Shown: piece after piece, positions 44,308 through 53,186 of the stretch | Layout of the letters: each line of letters opens with the position of its first letter | Position numbering within the stretch: the stretch's first letter is position 1 | DNA from: Bradyrhizobium ottawaense | GTDB lineage: Bacteria > Pseudomonadota > Alphaproteobacteria > Rhizobiales > Xanthobacteraceae | Direction: 5' to 3' | Assembly: GCF_900099825.1 (NCBI RefSeq) | Contig: NZ_LT629693.1 | Span: 992,001-1,056,000, forward strand | Length of the DNA stretch: 64,000 nucleotides | Notes under the pieces: generated by a model | Told to the model about the DNA's origin: nothing | Databases searched by the model: none | The model's input: only the letters and a program-made list of their open reading frames with translations | Translations under genes and position numbers: made by a program

Positions 44308-45714
44308 CTACCCCGCGCGCGGGGCTTTTCGCTCGACGACGACGGCATTTTCCGCCGCCCGGCTCATCAGCGACGCGTAATCGTGGCCGAACAGCACTTC
44401 GCAGAAGCGGATCGCGGCCTTGACCTGCATCTGCCGGTAGCTGCGCGACTTGGTGTCGCCGCCCCGCAGCGACTGCACCAGGCTTTCGGTCGATCGCTCG
44501 ACGTAATGTTGCAGGTCGGAATAGGTTCTCAGCGTCACCTCGTTGATCGCGAGTTCGCTGGCATAGGTGCGGCACACCGCGACGAAATCGATCAGCGCAG
44601 CGGTTTCCTCGACCTCGACGGCATCAACCTTGGGGGCGGAGCCGATGTCCTTGTCGGCGCGCTGACGCAGGATGCGGCGGACCCGGCCGGGGACGCTGTC
44701 GATTTCCGACTGCAGCGAGTTGGAGATGTCGGCGCGGATCGACGCAAGCTGGCGGCCCCACGCCGAATCATGGCGCAGATCGAGTTCGGTTCGCAGGCCC
44801 CGCGCGCTGTCGTGAAGCGATTTCAGCTGCTCGCCGACATTGTCGAGCTGGCCGCGCCGGATATCGGTGCGCAGGCAGGCCGCGAGGAACGACAGATCGT
44901 GCAGCGCGATCGAGACCGCAATGCCGTAGGGAGTGGCGGCAACGCGAACTTCATCGTCCGACGCCGCCATCTTGATCGCGAGCCGGATGATCTGCCAGGG
45001 CGCCACCAGCCGCTGCATGATCACCGATATCGCGAACGGCAGCAGTTGCGGCGTCTGCAGGGAAGGCAGGTTGAGCGCCGAGGTCACCGACGCCATCTGG
45101 GAATCGCCAAACGACCGGAGCTGGCTGGGAAGCCGGCTGCCAAGCGCATCCAGCGCTTCGCGCGTCTGCAACACGGCCCCGATCGACAGCAAATCCTCGA
45201 CGACATTGGGCGCGCCGATGCGCGACAACGCGCGCTGCGTATCCACGCCCGGGACCGGGGTTGAGATCTTCGCGATCGCCTCGGCTGCGGCGGCCTGAAA
45301 CTTGCGGGCTGCGGCTTCGAGACCGGCGTTCGAGCCGCTGCGCCTGATCTCGGCAAGCGACGCTTCGAACGCACGTGTGGCATCGGCGGCGCCGTCGCGG
45401 CCGAGCCATTGCCAGATCGGCGACAGCGACGTGCGGCGGATCTGCCCTGGCCGTATCGGAAAATTGCTTTCGACCAGGAACGGCTCGAGCGGCTGAAACA
45501 ACAGCCGCGCCGGATCGTCGCTGCGCGGCCGCGCTTCGTCATCGTCCTCGGCCCCGCGCACCACCTTGCGCAGCTGCTCCAGCACGAAGTTGGCGACGGC
45601 GACGTCCTCCCCCCGCTCGATGGCGCGCTCGAACTCCCGCATCAGCAGCGCCTGCGCCTGTGGCGGGAGCTGGGCGAGATAGTCCCTCAGACGCTCGGTC
45701 GATGTCTGGCTCAT
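44308..45714 (-). CDS. Conserved hypothetical protein, helical (468 aa)
   Basis: I do not recognise a domain. The product is almost entirely alpha-helical, acidic-basic mixed, with no signal peptide and no membrane segment apart from a mildly hydrophobic stretch (TPQLLPFAISVIMQRLVAPW). It begins MSQTSTERLRDYLAQLPPQAQALLMREFERAI. It lies between feuQ-like and ccmI, all on the minus strand. It appears rhizobial-specific (from memory of similar gene neighbourhoods). A short internal segment (EIDSVPGRVRRILRQR) is strongly basic. Confidence 0.75.
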   Translation of the reverse strand: MSQTSTERLRDYLAQLPPQAQALLMREFERAIERGEDVAVANFVLEQLRKVVRGAEDDDEARPRSDDPARLLFQPLEPFLVESNFPIRPGQIRRTSLSPIWQWLGRDGAADATRAFEASLAEIRRSGSNAGLEAAARKFQAAAAEAIAKISTPVPGVDTQRALSRIGAPNVVEDLLSIGAVLQTREALDALGSRLPSQLRSFGDSQMASVTSALNLPSLQTPQLLPFAISVIMQRLVAPWQIIRLAIKMAASDDEVRVAATPYGIAVSIALHDLSFLAACLRTDIRRGQLDNVGEQLKSLHDSARGLRTELDLRHDSAWGRQLASIRADISNSLQSEIDSVPGRVRRILRQRADKDIGSAPKVDAVEVEETAALIDFVAVCRTYASELAINEVTLRTYSDLQHYVERSTESLVQSLRGGDTKSRSYRQMQVKAAIRFCEVLFGHDYASLMSRAAENAVVVERKAPRAG

Positions 45715-45866
45715 GGGCCTGGCGTGAATATGCGTGTGTCATCCCGGACGGCAAAAGGCGTCCAATGGCGATCTTAAAAGTGTGCGCGTTAAGAAGTCGT
45801 TTAGGAATGATGAAATCGGCGACAGCATGGCTGGTTTCCGCTCATCGACGGGGATACCTCGCTTCT

Positions 45867-45985
45867 CTTGTTTTGACGCGTTTTCTGCGCAGATAAGTCT
45901 ACGCAATCCGCGTAAACTTGATTGCTTTGCGAACCGGCGTCCACCCACGGATCAAGTCCGAGGGCATGCTTCGCTCGAAAGCGCT
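45867..45985. repeat. Dispersed repeat, extended variant
   Basis: It shares ttgttttgacgcgttttctgcgc and gaaccggcgtccac...cttcgctcgaaagcgct with the 42981 and 34847 copies but has a 45-bp insertion. It fills most of the 271-bp gap between the hypothetical gene and feuQ; the remainder shows no gene. Confidence 0.65.
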
Positions 45986-47362
45986 CTATATCCCCGGCAG
46001 CACCAGTTCGGCCCGCAAGCCGCCGGTCGGGGCGTCGCCGAGAGCAAGACTGCCGCCATAGAGGCCGGCGAGATCGACCACGATCGACAGGCCGAGCCCG
46101 GAACCCGGCTTCGACTCATCCAGCCGCTGGCCCCGTCGGGAGACCTGCGCGCGCTCGGCGGCCGACAGGCCGCGGCCGTCGTCGTCGACAATGATTCGCA
46201 GCCGCGGCCCCGCCCCGGGCGCCACCGGAGCCTCGATCAGGACCTCGATGAAAACCTGCGAGGTGGCCCATTTGCAGGCGTTGTCGACGAGATTGCCGGC
46301 CATCTCCTCGAGATCCTGGCGCTCGCCACGGAACCGGGCTTGCGGATCGGCCCTGACCTCGATCGTGATGCCGCGGTCGCGGTGGATCTTCTCCATGGTC
46401 CTGCGCAGCGCTTCGAGCGCGGGCGCTACTTCGGTAACGGTGCCGATGATGGTGACGCGCGCGGCGATGCGCGCCCGCTCCAGATGGTGCGCCACCTGGT
46501 CGCGCATCACGTCGGCCTGCTCCAGCACCTTGTTGGCAAAGGGATCGATCGGGTGCGCGGCGGCCTCGTTGACGATGACCGACAGCGGCGTCTTGATGGC
46601 ATGGGCGAGATTGCCGACATGGGTACGCGCGCGCTCGACGATCTCGCGATTGGCATCGATCAGCGCATTGGTCTCGCGTGCCAGCGGCGCGATTTCGACC
46701 GGGAACTCGCCCTCCAGCCGTTCGGCGCGGCCGGACCTGATATCGGCAATCGATTCCGAAATGCGCTTGAGCGGCGCGAGGCCAAACCGGACCTGGAAGA
46801 TCGTGGTCAGCAGCAGCACGATCCCCAGCGCTGCAAAGGTACCGCCGAGGTAATAGTCGAAGCTGCGGGTCTCGTCGAAGATTTCGGTGGCGTCGCCGGC
46901 CACGCTGACCAGGAATTTGCCGTCGGTGCCGAGATCGACCGGCCGCTCCACCATTCGCAGACTCTGGCCTTCGGGACCGTCGACATAGCCGAGACGGATG
47001 CCGGCGGCCGTCAGTTCCGCGCCGTGGTCCTCGAGCTTCGGCAGCTTCTTGTCCCACAGCGAGCGCGATGCCCGCGTTTCGCTTTTCTCGGTGTCGGTGC
47101 GGACGATCTGCCAGTACCAGCCGGACAGCGGCAGTTCGAACAAGGGCTCGCCGAGCGACTGGAACTGACGGTCGGGCGGCTCGTCCGGGGTCGCGACCTC
47201 GGCGATCAGGGTGCGCAGATAGAGATTGAGACGGCGGTCGAAGGAACGCTCGGCCGCGTTGCGATACACCGACGACAGCACGATGCCGGTGATGACCAGG
47301 ATCACGACCACCCAGGCGGTGGCCGACAGAAACAGGCGTGTGGCGAGCGAGCTGCCGCGCAT
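45986..47362 (-). CDS. feuQ: Sensor histidine kinase, FeuQ-like
   Basis: This 458-residue kinase has TM1 (about 8-30), a periplasmic sensor (31-165), TM2 (about 170-192), a HAMP-like linker, HisKA with H in HVGNLAHAIKTPLSVIV, and HATPase (NLVDNACKWA, DDDGRGLS, GSGLGLSI). In rhizobia the pair FeuP-FeuQ lies upstream of cycHJKL-degP and controls cyclic-glucan export and related envelope functions; the same order here is the basis for the name. The start lies next to a palindromic repeat, which separates it from its regulator gene. Confidence 0.78.
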   Translation of the reverse strand: MRGSSLATRLFLSATAWVVVILVITGIVLSSVYRNAAERSFDRRLNLYLRTLIAEVATPDEPPDRQFQSLGEPLFELPLSGWYWQIVRTDTEKSETRASRSLWDKKLPKLEDHGAELTAAGIRLGYVDGPEGQSLRMVERPVDLGTDGKFLVSVAGDATEIFDETRSFDYYLGGTFAALGIVLLLTTIFQVRFGLAPLKRISESIADIRSGRAERLEGEFPVEIAPLARETNALIDANREIVERARTHVGNLAHAIKTPLSVIVNEAAAHPIDPFANKVLEQADVMRDQVAHHLERARIAARVTIIGTVTEVAPALEALRRTMEKIHRDRGITIEVRADPQARFRGERQDLEEMAGNLVDNACKWATSQVFIEVLIEAPVAPGAGPRLRIIVDDDGRGLSAAERAQVSRRGQRLDESKPGSGLGLSIVVDLAGLYGGSLALGDAPTGGLRAELVLPGI

Positions 47363-47365
47363 CAG

Positions 47366-47440
47366 AGCATGATCCCGAAAGGCATGTCCGCGGGCCGTGA
47401 GCCTGCGGACGAATACCGGTTTTCGGATAAGATCATGCTC
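47366..47440. repeat. Palindromic repeat between the FeuP-like and FeuQ-like genes
   Basis: Ends agcatgatcccgaaa and ttcggataagatcatgct pair across the element, with an inner stem (ccgcgggccgtgagcctgcgg). A shorter relative with gcatgatc...gatcatgc ends is at 63348-63394. It ends four bases before the kinase ATG. Confidence 0.75.
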
Positions 47441-47455
47441 GCATGAAAGAGCAAA

Positions 47456-48127
47456 TCAGGTACCGGGCGACGGCGGCGTCAGCAGGTAGCCGAGCCCGCG
47501 CACGGTCTGGATGATATCGACGTCGAGCTTCTTGCGGATACGGCCGACGAACACCTCAATGGTGTTGGAATCGCGGTCGAAGTCCTGATCGTAGAGATGC
47601 TCGACCAGCTCGGTGCGCGACACCACGCGTCCGGTGTGGTGCATCAGATAGGCCAGCAACCGGTATTCGTGCGACGTCATCTTGATCGGATTGCCGGATA
47701 CGCTGACCCGTCCGGTGCGCGTATCCAGCGAAACCGGCCCGCAGGTCAGCTCGGACTGGGCATGACCGGTCGAACGGCGCAGCAGCGCGCGAATTCGCGC
47801 CAGGATTTCCTCGAGGTGGAACGGCTTGGCGACATAGTCGTCGGCGCCGGCGTCGAAGCCCTGCACCTTGTCGCTCCAGCGGTCGCGCGCGGTCAGGATC
47901 AGGACCGGCATCGCGCGCCCGTTGCGGCGCCATGCCTCCAGCACCGAGATGCCGTCCATCTTGGGCAGGCCGATGTCGAGCACGACGGCGTCGTACGGCT
48001 CGCTGTCGCCGAGGAAGTGCCCCTCCTCGCCGTCGAACGCGCGATCGACCACATAGCCGGCATCGGTCAGCGCCGTCGTCAACTGACGGTTCAGATCCGG
48101 ATCATCCTCGACAACAAGCAGGCGCAA
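47456..48127 (-). CDS. feuP: OmpR/PhoB-family response regulator, FeuP-like
   Basis: The receiver domain has LRLLVVEDDPDLNRQL, phospho-Asp in AVVLDIGLPKMDG and Lys in YVAKPFHLEEI; the winged helix (about 125-218) has IKMTSHEYRLLAYLMHHTGRVVSRTELVEHLY...DSNTIEVFVGRIRKKL. TTG 48127 is chosen: GGAGG lies five bases upstream and the product then starts MRLLVVEDD like its relatives (223 residues); TTG 48139 would overlap that ribosome site. The partner kinase is encoded 93 bp downstream, across a palindrome. Confidence 0.85.
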   Translation of the reverse strand: MRLLVVEDDPDLNRQLTTALTDAGYVVDRAFDGEEGHFLGDSEPYDAVVLDIGLPKMDGISVLEAWRRNGRAMPVLILTARDRWSDKVQGFDAGADDYVAKPFHLEEILARIRALLRRSTGHAQSELTCGPVSLDTRTGRVSVSGNPIKMTSHEYRLLAYLMHHTGRVVSRTELVEHLYDQDFDRDSNTIEVFVGRIRKKLDVDIIQTVRGLGYLLTPPSPGT

Positions 48128-48287
48128 GCTGGCCTCCAATAGTGAGCTTCACGATATCAGGTCCCAAGATGAGGCTCAGCGGCGTGAACAGGCTATGAAC
48201 AGGGCAGACGGTGCAATGTTACTTTTTCGTCATGCGGCTCAAGGCCTAACATGCCTCTTCATGGGGCCCAAGAGGCCACCGCGGCGG

Positions 48288-48956
48288 TCAGAGCCCGGCC
48301 GGCGGTCCCCTGACGACGATCAAATCGACCGGACCGCCGGGCCGGTCGTCGTCGAAAACCCCGACGGTCAGCCGGCCGGTTCGCCAGGCCAGCGTGTCGA
48401 GATTGGTACGGCCGTCGAACAGCAATGGGCCATTGGGATCATTGTCGTGGCCGTGAACGACGTGGCGCGCGCCGAACCCGCCGCCGTATCCGGTCGGATA
48501 GCGCTTCCACAACAGCGTGGCTTCGCTCTGCTGCGCCAGCGGCAGCTCGGGATCGACACCGGCATGGACGTAGACGCGATGGGCATCGACGTGCATCAGT
48601 CGCAATTGGTCGAGCCACGCGATGTGGGCTTGCGGCACGGCGGACGGGTCGCCGCCATAGGACGCGAGCGCCGCGGCGCCGCCTTTGTCCATCCACAAAG
48701 CCAGCTTCGCGGGATCGCGCAAGCCTTGCACCATCATGGCATCGTGGTTGCCCTTCAGCGCCACCAAATTCCAGCCGGCAATGCCCGCGCGCAGCCGCTC
48801 GACGACCTCTCTGCTGTGCGGCCCCTTGTCGACGTAGTCGCCGATCGCAACGATGACACCGCCATCGCCGCCGCGATGGGCCGAGATGTCCGCGAGCGCG
48901 CGGACCAGCAGATCGTCGCGGCCGTGAATGTCGGGAATGACATAGGTAAAGCTCAT
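48288..48956 (-). CDS. Metallophosphoesterase (PPP-type serine/threonine phosphatase-like)
   Basis: This 222-residue cytoplasmic enzyme has the dinuclear-metal signature in order: DIHGR (9-13), GDYVDKGPHS (about 39-48), GNHD (about 70-73), then VYVHAGVDP and HVVHGHDN. This matches the bacterial PrpA/lambda phosphatase branch of the PPP family, acting on phosphoproteins or diadenosine tetraphosphate. The substrate is not predictable. Neighbouring genes give no clue. Confidence 0.88.
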   Translation of the reverse strand: MSFTYVIPDIHGRDDLLVRALADISAHRGGDGGVIVAIGDYVDKGPHSREVVERLRAGIAGWNLVALKGNHDAMMVQGLRDPAKLALWMDKGGAAALASYGGDPSAVPQAHIAWLDQLRLMHVDAHRVYVHAGVDPELPLAQQSEATLLWKRYPTGYGGGFGARHVVHGHDNDPNGPLLFDGRTNLDTLAWRTGRLTVGVFDDDRPGGPVDLIVVRGPPAGL

Positions 48957-49082
48957 GCGGCAGATGCGGTTCCGGCTGCGATGCCGCGACGGTCCTATTC
49001 CAAGCGAGCGCCGTCAACAACCGGCCGCACAATCTGCTCGCGAACATCCCGTGATGCGCCGTCACGCATCGAAGCAGCGATC

Positions 49083-49235
49083 TCAGGTCCGGAAGAACAC
49101 GAACCAGACCACGCCGAGGATCAGGACCGCGAGCCCGGTGGAAGCCACCAAAAGCGCCAGCACCGACGGGCCGGGTTCGGCCTGGCGAGCCTCGGTCGCG
49201 GTTTCGACAATCCGGCCGTCTCGCTGCGTTGCCAT
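49083..49235 (-). CDS. Small single-span membrane protein (50 aa)
   Basis: ATG 49235 has GAGG eight to nine bases upstream. The product is MATQRDGRIVETATEARQAE then one hydrophobic helix (VLALLVASTGLAVLILGVVWFVFF) and ends at the membrane. It is a plausible small inner-membrane protein. A longer frame to 49433 translates repeat sequence and is rejected. The function is unknown. Confidence 0.6.
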   Translation of the reverse strand: MATQRDGRIVETATEARQAEPGPSVLALLVASTGLAVLILGVVWFVFFRT

Positions 49236-49552
49236 GGGAACCTCTTCGAGTAAGTGCCTGTATTGCCAGCTATTGCGTCGACACCGGCTGTCAAAAGCAA
49301 CGCATGGTCGGAGATCCTGTTCCGAACTTTCGGGCACAAGGATTGTGGACGGCGGTCCCAAAAGGTCGCAGCCCCCGGTGCGATAGTCCCCGGGGCGATA
49401 GTCCCCGGGCGCTAGCCGCCGGCCCGGAGGCACGGGCCGCCCCGATCCGGCGACGGTTAACGCCGTTGGCAGATTCCCGGCCCCGCGATGTTTGAGACCG
49501 GGCCATCCGATGGTATTATTGCCGGTCGTCTGTAGCGTCTTCGGAGTATCCC
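49236..49552. other. Divergent intergenic region before ku, with a short tandem repeat
   Basis: This 317-bp gap separates the small membrane gene from ku. It contains a 15-bp tandem unit (CGATAGTCCCCGGG at 49381-49394 and 49396-49409) and GC-rich sequence. No clear -35/-10 pair or gene is seen. Confidence 0.5.
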
Positions 49553-50533
49553 ATGGCCCCCCGCGCCAACTGGAAGGGTTTTCTGCGCCTTTCGCTCGTG
49601 ACCTGCCCGGTCGCTCTGTATCCGGCGACCTCGGATACCGAAAAGGTCTCCTTCAACCAGATCAACCGCAAGACCGGCCACCGCATCAAATATGCCAAGG
49701 TCGATGCCGATACCGGCGAGGAAGTCGCCAACGAAGACATCATGAAGGGCTACAAGATCGACACCGACACCTACATCGAGGTGTCGAAGGACGAGCTTGA
49801 CGACATCGCGCTGGAATCGACCCGCACCATCGAGATCGACGAATTCGTTCCGCGAACCGATATCGACAGCCGCTATGTGATCCGCCCCTATTATCTGGTG
49901 CCGGACGGCAAGGTCGGCCATGACGCCTTCGCGGTGATCCGCGAAACCATCCGCACCATGAACAAGGTCGCGATCGGCCGCGTGGTGCTGACCAACCGCG
50001 AGCACATCATCGCGCTGGAGCCGCTCGACAACGGCCTGATGGGAACGTTGCTGCGCTACCCCTACGAGGTCCGCAACGAGAAGGAATATTTCGACGACAT
50101 CCAGGACGTCAAAATCACCAAGGACATGCTGGATCTCGCCAAGCATATCGTCGAGCAGAAATCCGGCTCGTTCGAGCCGGACCAGTTCGAGGACCGCTAC
50201 GAGCAGGCCCTGATCGACCTGATCAACCAGAAGCGCAACGGCCTCGGCACGACCGCCAAGGCCGCCCCGAAATCCGGTGGCAATGTCATCAATCTGATGG
50301 ACGCGCTCAAGCGCAGCCTTGCCGGCGAAAGGCAGGCGGCGCCCGCCGCCAAGGGCCAGGTCCAAGAGAAAACGAAGGGCAAGAAGCCGAAGAAGCGCGT
50401 CGAGGGCCAGCGCGAAATGCTGCTGCCGATCAGCGGCGGCGGCAAGCGCGCCGTCAAGGAAAATGCCAAAGAAGCGCCGAAGAAGGCCGAGAAGCCGGTG
50501 CGCAGCACCGCCCGCGCGAAGAAGGCCGGATGA
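49553..50533 (+). CDS. ku: Ku DNA end-binding protein
   Basis: This 326-residue protein forms a homodimeric ring that loads on DNA double-strand ends for non-homologous end joining. The bacterial Ku core (about 1-255) shows WKGFLRLSLVTCPVALYPATS, FNQINRKTGHRIKYAKVDADTGEEV, IEIDEFVPRTDIDSRYVIRPYYLVPDG and the bridge-region pattern VLTNREHIIALEPLDNGLMGTLLRYPYEVR. The C-terminal 70 residues are Lys/Ala-rich, a common extended tail. The ATG is 317 bp from the divergent small gene; no LigD ligase or second ku lies beside it. Confidence 0.95.
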   Translation: MAPRANWKGFLRLSLVTCPVALYPATSDTEKVSFNQINRKTGHRIKYAKVDADTGEEVANEDIMKGYKIDTDTYIEVSKDELDDIALESTRTIEIDEFVPRTDIDSRYVIRPYYLVPDGKVGHDAFAVIRETIRTMNKVAIGRVVLTNREHIIALEPLDNGLMGTLLRYPYEVRNEKEYFDDIQDVKITKDMLDLAKHIVEQKSGSFEPDQFEDRYEQALIDLINQKRNGLGTTAKAAPKSGGNVINLMDALKRSLAGERQAAPAAKGQVQEKTKGKKPKKRVEGQREMLLPISGGGKRAVKENAKEAPKKAEKPVRSTARAKKAG

Positions 50534-50569
50534 TCGCGCGAGCGCCGGCGCGGGATTTAAGCGCCGGCC

Positions 50570-50782
50570 TCAATCGCCGCCACAGTCGCCGTCCCCACCG
50601 AAATCCAATCCGCTGAAATCGCCGCCGTCACCACTGCCGCGCGACCGCTTCCTGAACATCAGATCCATCAGCAGGACGAAGACCAGTACGGCGGCGAAAA
50701 TGCGCCACGGGTATTGCCTGACATAGTCGATGATTTTCGGACCCCAGGTCAGAAGCAAAGGCCCAAACAGCAGCTCCTGCAT
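50570..50782 (-). CDS. Small membrane protein with Gly/Asp-rich tail (70 aa)
   Basis: The product starts MQELLFGPLLLTWGPKIIDYV, has one membrane segment (WRIFAAVLVFVLLMDLMF) and ends with a short Gly/Asp/Cys-rich tail (GGDFSGLDFGGDGDCGGD) like those that bind metals or form flexible ends. The ribosome site is weak. It lies just after the Flp pilin gene on the same strand, so it may be co-transcribed. Family not recognised. Confidence 0.55.
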   Translation of the reverse strand: MQELLFGPLLLTWGPKIIDYVRQYPWRIFAAVLVFVLLMDLMFRKRSRGSGDGGDFSGLDFGGDGDCGGD

Positions 50783-50803
50783 GACGCCGCGGCCGATCTG
50801 CCG

Positions 50804-50968
50804 CTACTTGAGCGACGTGCTGACGTCGGCGAACTTGGTGCTCAAGGCGGTGCCGATGCCGTTGACGACGGTCACGATCACGATGCTGAGGCCGCCGGCA
50901 ATGATGCAATATTCGATAGCGGTCGTGCCGGATTCATCGTCAAAGAATTTCTTGATTATTTGGCGCAT
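50804..50968 (-). CDS. Flp/Fap-family type IVb pilin
   Basis: This 54-residue protein (MRQIIKKFFDDESGTTAIEYCIIAGG...) has the pre-pilin G/x-TAIEY processing site seen in Flp pilins: cleavage after the Gly of ESG and the conserved Glu five residues into the hydrophobic helix. ATG 50968 follows GGAG. Flp pili mediate attachment and need the Tad machinery, which is not in this window, so this is a detached pilin gene. Confidence 0.88.
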   Translation of the reverse strand: MRQIIKKFFDDESGTTAIEYCIIAGGLSIVIVTVVNGIGTALSTKFADVSTSLK

Positions 50969-51186
50969 CCCAATCTCCTGTCGGCGCTTTCCATGGGATT
51001 CTCCAGCGCCATGCCAGGACGGAACGCTAAGCGAAGACGGTTGATGACGCCTTGATGAACAGGATGAACGATTGGTTAAGCCGGCGACGCAACGCACCCG
51101 GTATTCATACGGGCGGGAAAATTTACTTTGGAGTGTGGCTCGCCCTTCCATGGTCGCCCGATTGGCGTCGTCCGGAGTGAGCGCAC

Positions 51187-51354
51187 ATGGCCACGCAGAA
51201 GCGTGAGGCTCGAAAGAACTATATCGGCCTTTTGAGCGACGAGCTCGAAGCGCCGCACGCTGCCGCCTCGCCGGCCGCGGCCGATCGCCCGATCAGGAAC
51301 TACGTTCTGGGCCTGATGGCCCATTTGTTCGGCCGCCGGCGCGAAGCGAGGTAA
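51187..51354 (+). CDS. Small hypothetical protein (55 aa)
   Basis: GGAGTGAG ends about six bases before the ATG. The product (MATQKREARKNYIGLLSDELEAPHA...) is basic at both ends, ends RNYVLGLMAHLFGRRREAR and has no signal peptide or membrane helix. Short rhizobial proteins of this type have no known function. Coding is supported by the ribosome site and a clean start-stop unit only. Confidence 0.5.
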   Translation: MATQKREARKNYIGLLSDELEAPHAAASPAAADRPIRNYVLGLMAHLFGRRREAR

Positions 51355-51551
51355 TGTCCTCACCTCGCCAGGCCTTCTGCTCGGGCGGTTGCCGCCGCCA
51401 TTTGGAGGGGTCAAGCCCCCGGGCGGCAAAACGCATATCTGCACTTCCGAAGGCAGGCGCCGCCTGCGCTTTACCGGGCGGTTAAATCCTGTTCCAACTG
51501 TCGGAAATGGGCCGGACCAAACCGGCCCGCCACATCCAAGGGGAGACCGCC

Positions 51552-53186
51552 ATGAAACTCGGCACCGCCATTGCGGAAATCATGAAGCGCGAGGGCATCG
51601 AGATCCTCTGCGGCTACCCGGTCAACCATCTCATCGAATATGCCGCCAATGCCGACATCCGTCCGGTGATGGTGCGCCAGGAACGCATCGGCATCCACAT
51701 GGCGGACGCGATCTCGCGCGTCACCTCGGGCCATTCGATCGGCGCGTTCTGCATGCAGCATGGACCCGGCGCCGAAAACGCCATGGGCGGCGTGGCGCAA
51801 TGCTACGGCGAATCCGTTCCCGTGCTGGTGCTGCCGATGGGCTATGCGCGCAGGCTCGCCAATATCGACCCCAACTTCAACTCCAGCCAGGCGATGCGGT
51901 CATTCTCGAAATCGTCCGAGCCGATCAACATCGCCGCCGAAGTCTGCAACATCTTCCGCCGCGCCTTCACCAAGCTGAAGAACGGCCGCGGCGGGCCGGT
52001 GATCGTCGAAATCCCGGCTGACATGTGGAACGAGGACGTGCCGGAGCCGCTGAACTACACGCCGGTGCTGCGCACCCGTTACGGCGCCGACCCCGTGCAT
52101 GTGAAGGAGGCCGCAGCGTTACTGGTCGGCGCCAGGCGGCCGGTGATCTATGCCGGCCAGGGCGTGCATTACGCAAAAGCCTGGCCGCAGCTCAAACGGC
52201 TGGCCGAACGTCTCGCCATTCCCGTCACCACCAGCCTCGGCGGCAAGTCGTCGTTTCCGGAAACGCATCCGCTGTCGCTCGGCTCGGGCGGCCTTGCCGT
52301 GCCGCGCGCGGTGCCGAAATTCCTCGCCGAAGCCGACGTGATCTTCGGCATCGGCTGCTCGTTTACGGAAACCTCGTTTGGCATCGCGATGCCGAAAGGC
52401 AAGACCATCATCCATTCGACGCTCGATCCCAACCATCTCAACAAGGATGTCGAGGCGAAGATCGGCCTGGTCGGCGATGCCGCCCTGGTGCTCGATGCGC
52501 TGCTGGAGGAAATCGGCAAGACCGTTGCGAAGGATCGCGACGCGAGCGCGGTCGCCGCCGAGATCGCGGCCTCGCACCAGGAGTGGCTGGCGAAGTGGAT
52601 GCCGAAACTCACGCATCACGACGCGCCGCTCAATCCCTATCGCGTATTGTGGGACCTGCAGCACACCGTCGACATCAGGAATACCATCATCACCCATGAT
52701 GCCGGCAGTCCGCGCGACCAGCTTTCGCCGTTCTGGAAATCGGTCGAGCCGTTGTCCTACATCGGCTGGGGCAAGACCACACAGCTCGGTTATGGATTGG
52801 GCCTGGCCATGGGCGCCAAACTGGCAAAGCCCGACAAGCTCTGTATCAACGTCTGGGGCGATGCAGCCATTGGGTTTACCGGCATGGATTTCGAGACCGC
52901 GGTGCGCGAGCGGATCCCGATCATGTCGATCCTGCTGAACAATTTCTCGATGGCGATTGAGTTGAAGGTGATGCCGATCTCGACCGAGAAATACCGCTCG
53001 ACCGACATCTCAGGCGACTACGCCGCGATGGCGCGCGCCTTCGGCGGCTATGGCGAGCGGGTGACCAAGCCGGAAGACATCATCCCGGCGATCAAGCGCG
53101 GCATTGCGAAGACGCAGGAGGGCATTCCGGTGTTGCTGGAGTTCATCACCAGCAAGGAAACCGAGGTTTCCCGCCCCGGGACCTGA
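51552..53186 (+). CDS. Thiamine-diphosphate-dependent enzyme, acetolactate-synthase-like
   Basis: This 544-residue ThDP enzyme has an N-terminal PYR domain (MKLGTAIAEIMKREGIEILCGYPVNHLIEYA; Glu in RQERIGIHMADAIS), a central domain and a C-terminal PP domain with the metal/diphosphate motif GDAAIGFTGMDFETAVRERIPIMSILLNN. The layout is that of acetolactate synthase and benzoylformate or indolepyruvate decarboxylases; the substrate is not predictable. ATG 51552 is chosen because GGGAGACC precedes it; the 15-residue longer form is unlikely. It is not close to oxc in sequence style. No partner subunit (such as ilvN) is nearby. Confidence 0.83.
   Translation: MKLGTAIAEIMKREGIEILCGYPVNHLIEYAANADIRPVMVRQERIGIHMADAISRVTSGHSIGAFCMQHGPGAENAMGGVAQCYGESVPVLVLPMGYARRLANIDPNFNSSQAMRSFSKSSEPINIAAEVCNIFRRAFTKLKNGRGGPVIVEIPADMWNEDVPEPLNYTPVLRTRYGADPVHVKEAAALLVGARRPVIYAGQGVHYAKAWPQLKRLAERLAIPVTTSLGGKSSFPETHPLSLGSGGLAVPRAVPKFLAEADVIFGIGCSFTETSFGIAMPKGKTIIHSTLDPNHLNKDVEAKIGLVGDAALVLDALLEEIGKTVAKDRDASAVAAEIAASHQEWLAKWMPKLTHHDAPLNPYRVLWDLQHTVDIRNTIITHDAGSPRDQLSPFWKSVEPLSYIGWGKTTQLGYGLGLAMGAKLAKPDKLCINVWGDAAIGFTGMDFETAVRERIPIMSILLNNFSMAIELKVMPISTEKYRSTDISGDYAAMARAFGGYGERVTKPEDIIPAIKRGIAKTQEGIPVLLEFITSKETEVSRPGT

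Noticed and set aside
49381..49409. Tandem 15-bp units as a short CRISPR-like array or iteron
   Set aside because: There are only two full units with no spacers, and nearby genes are not replication or Cas genes.
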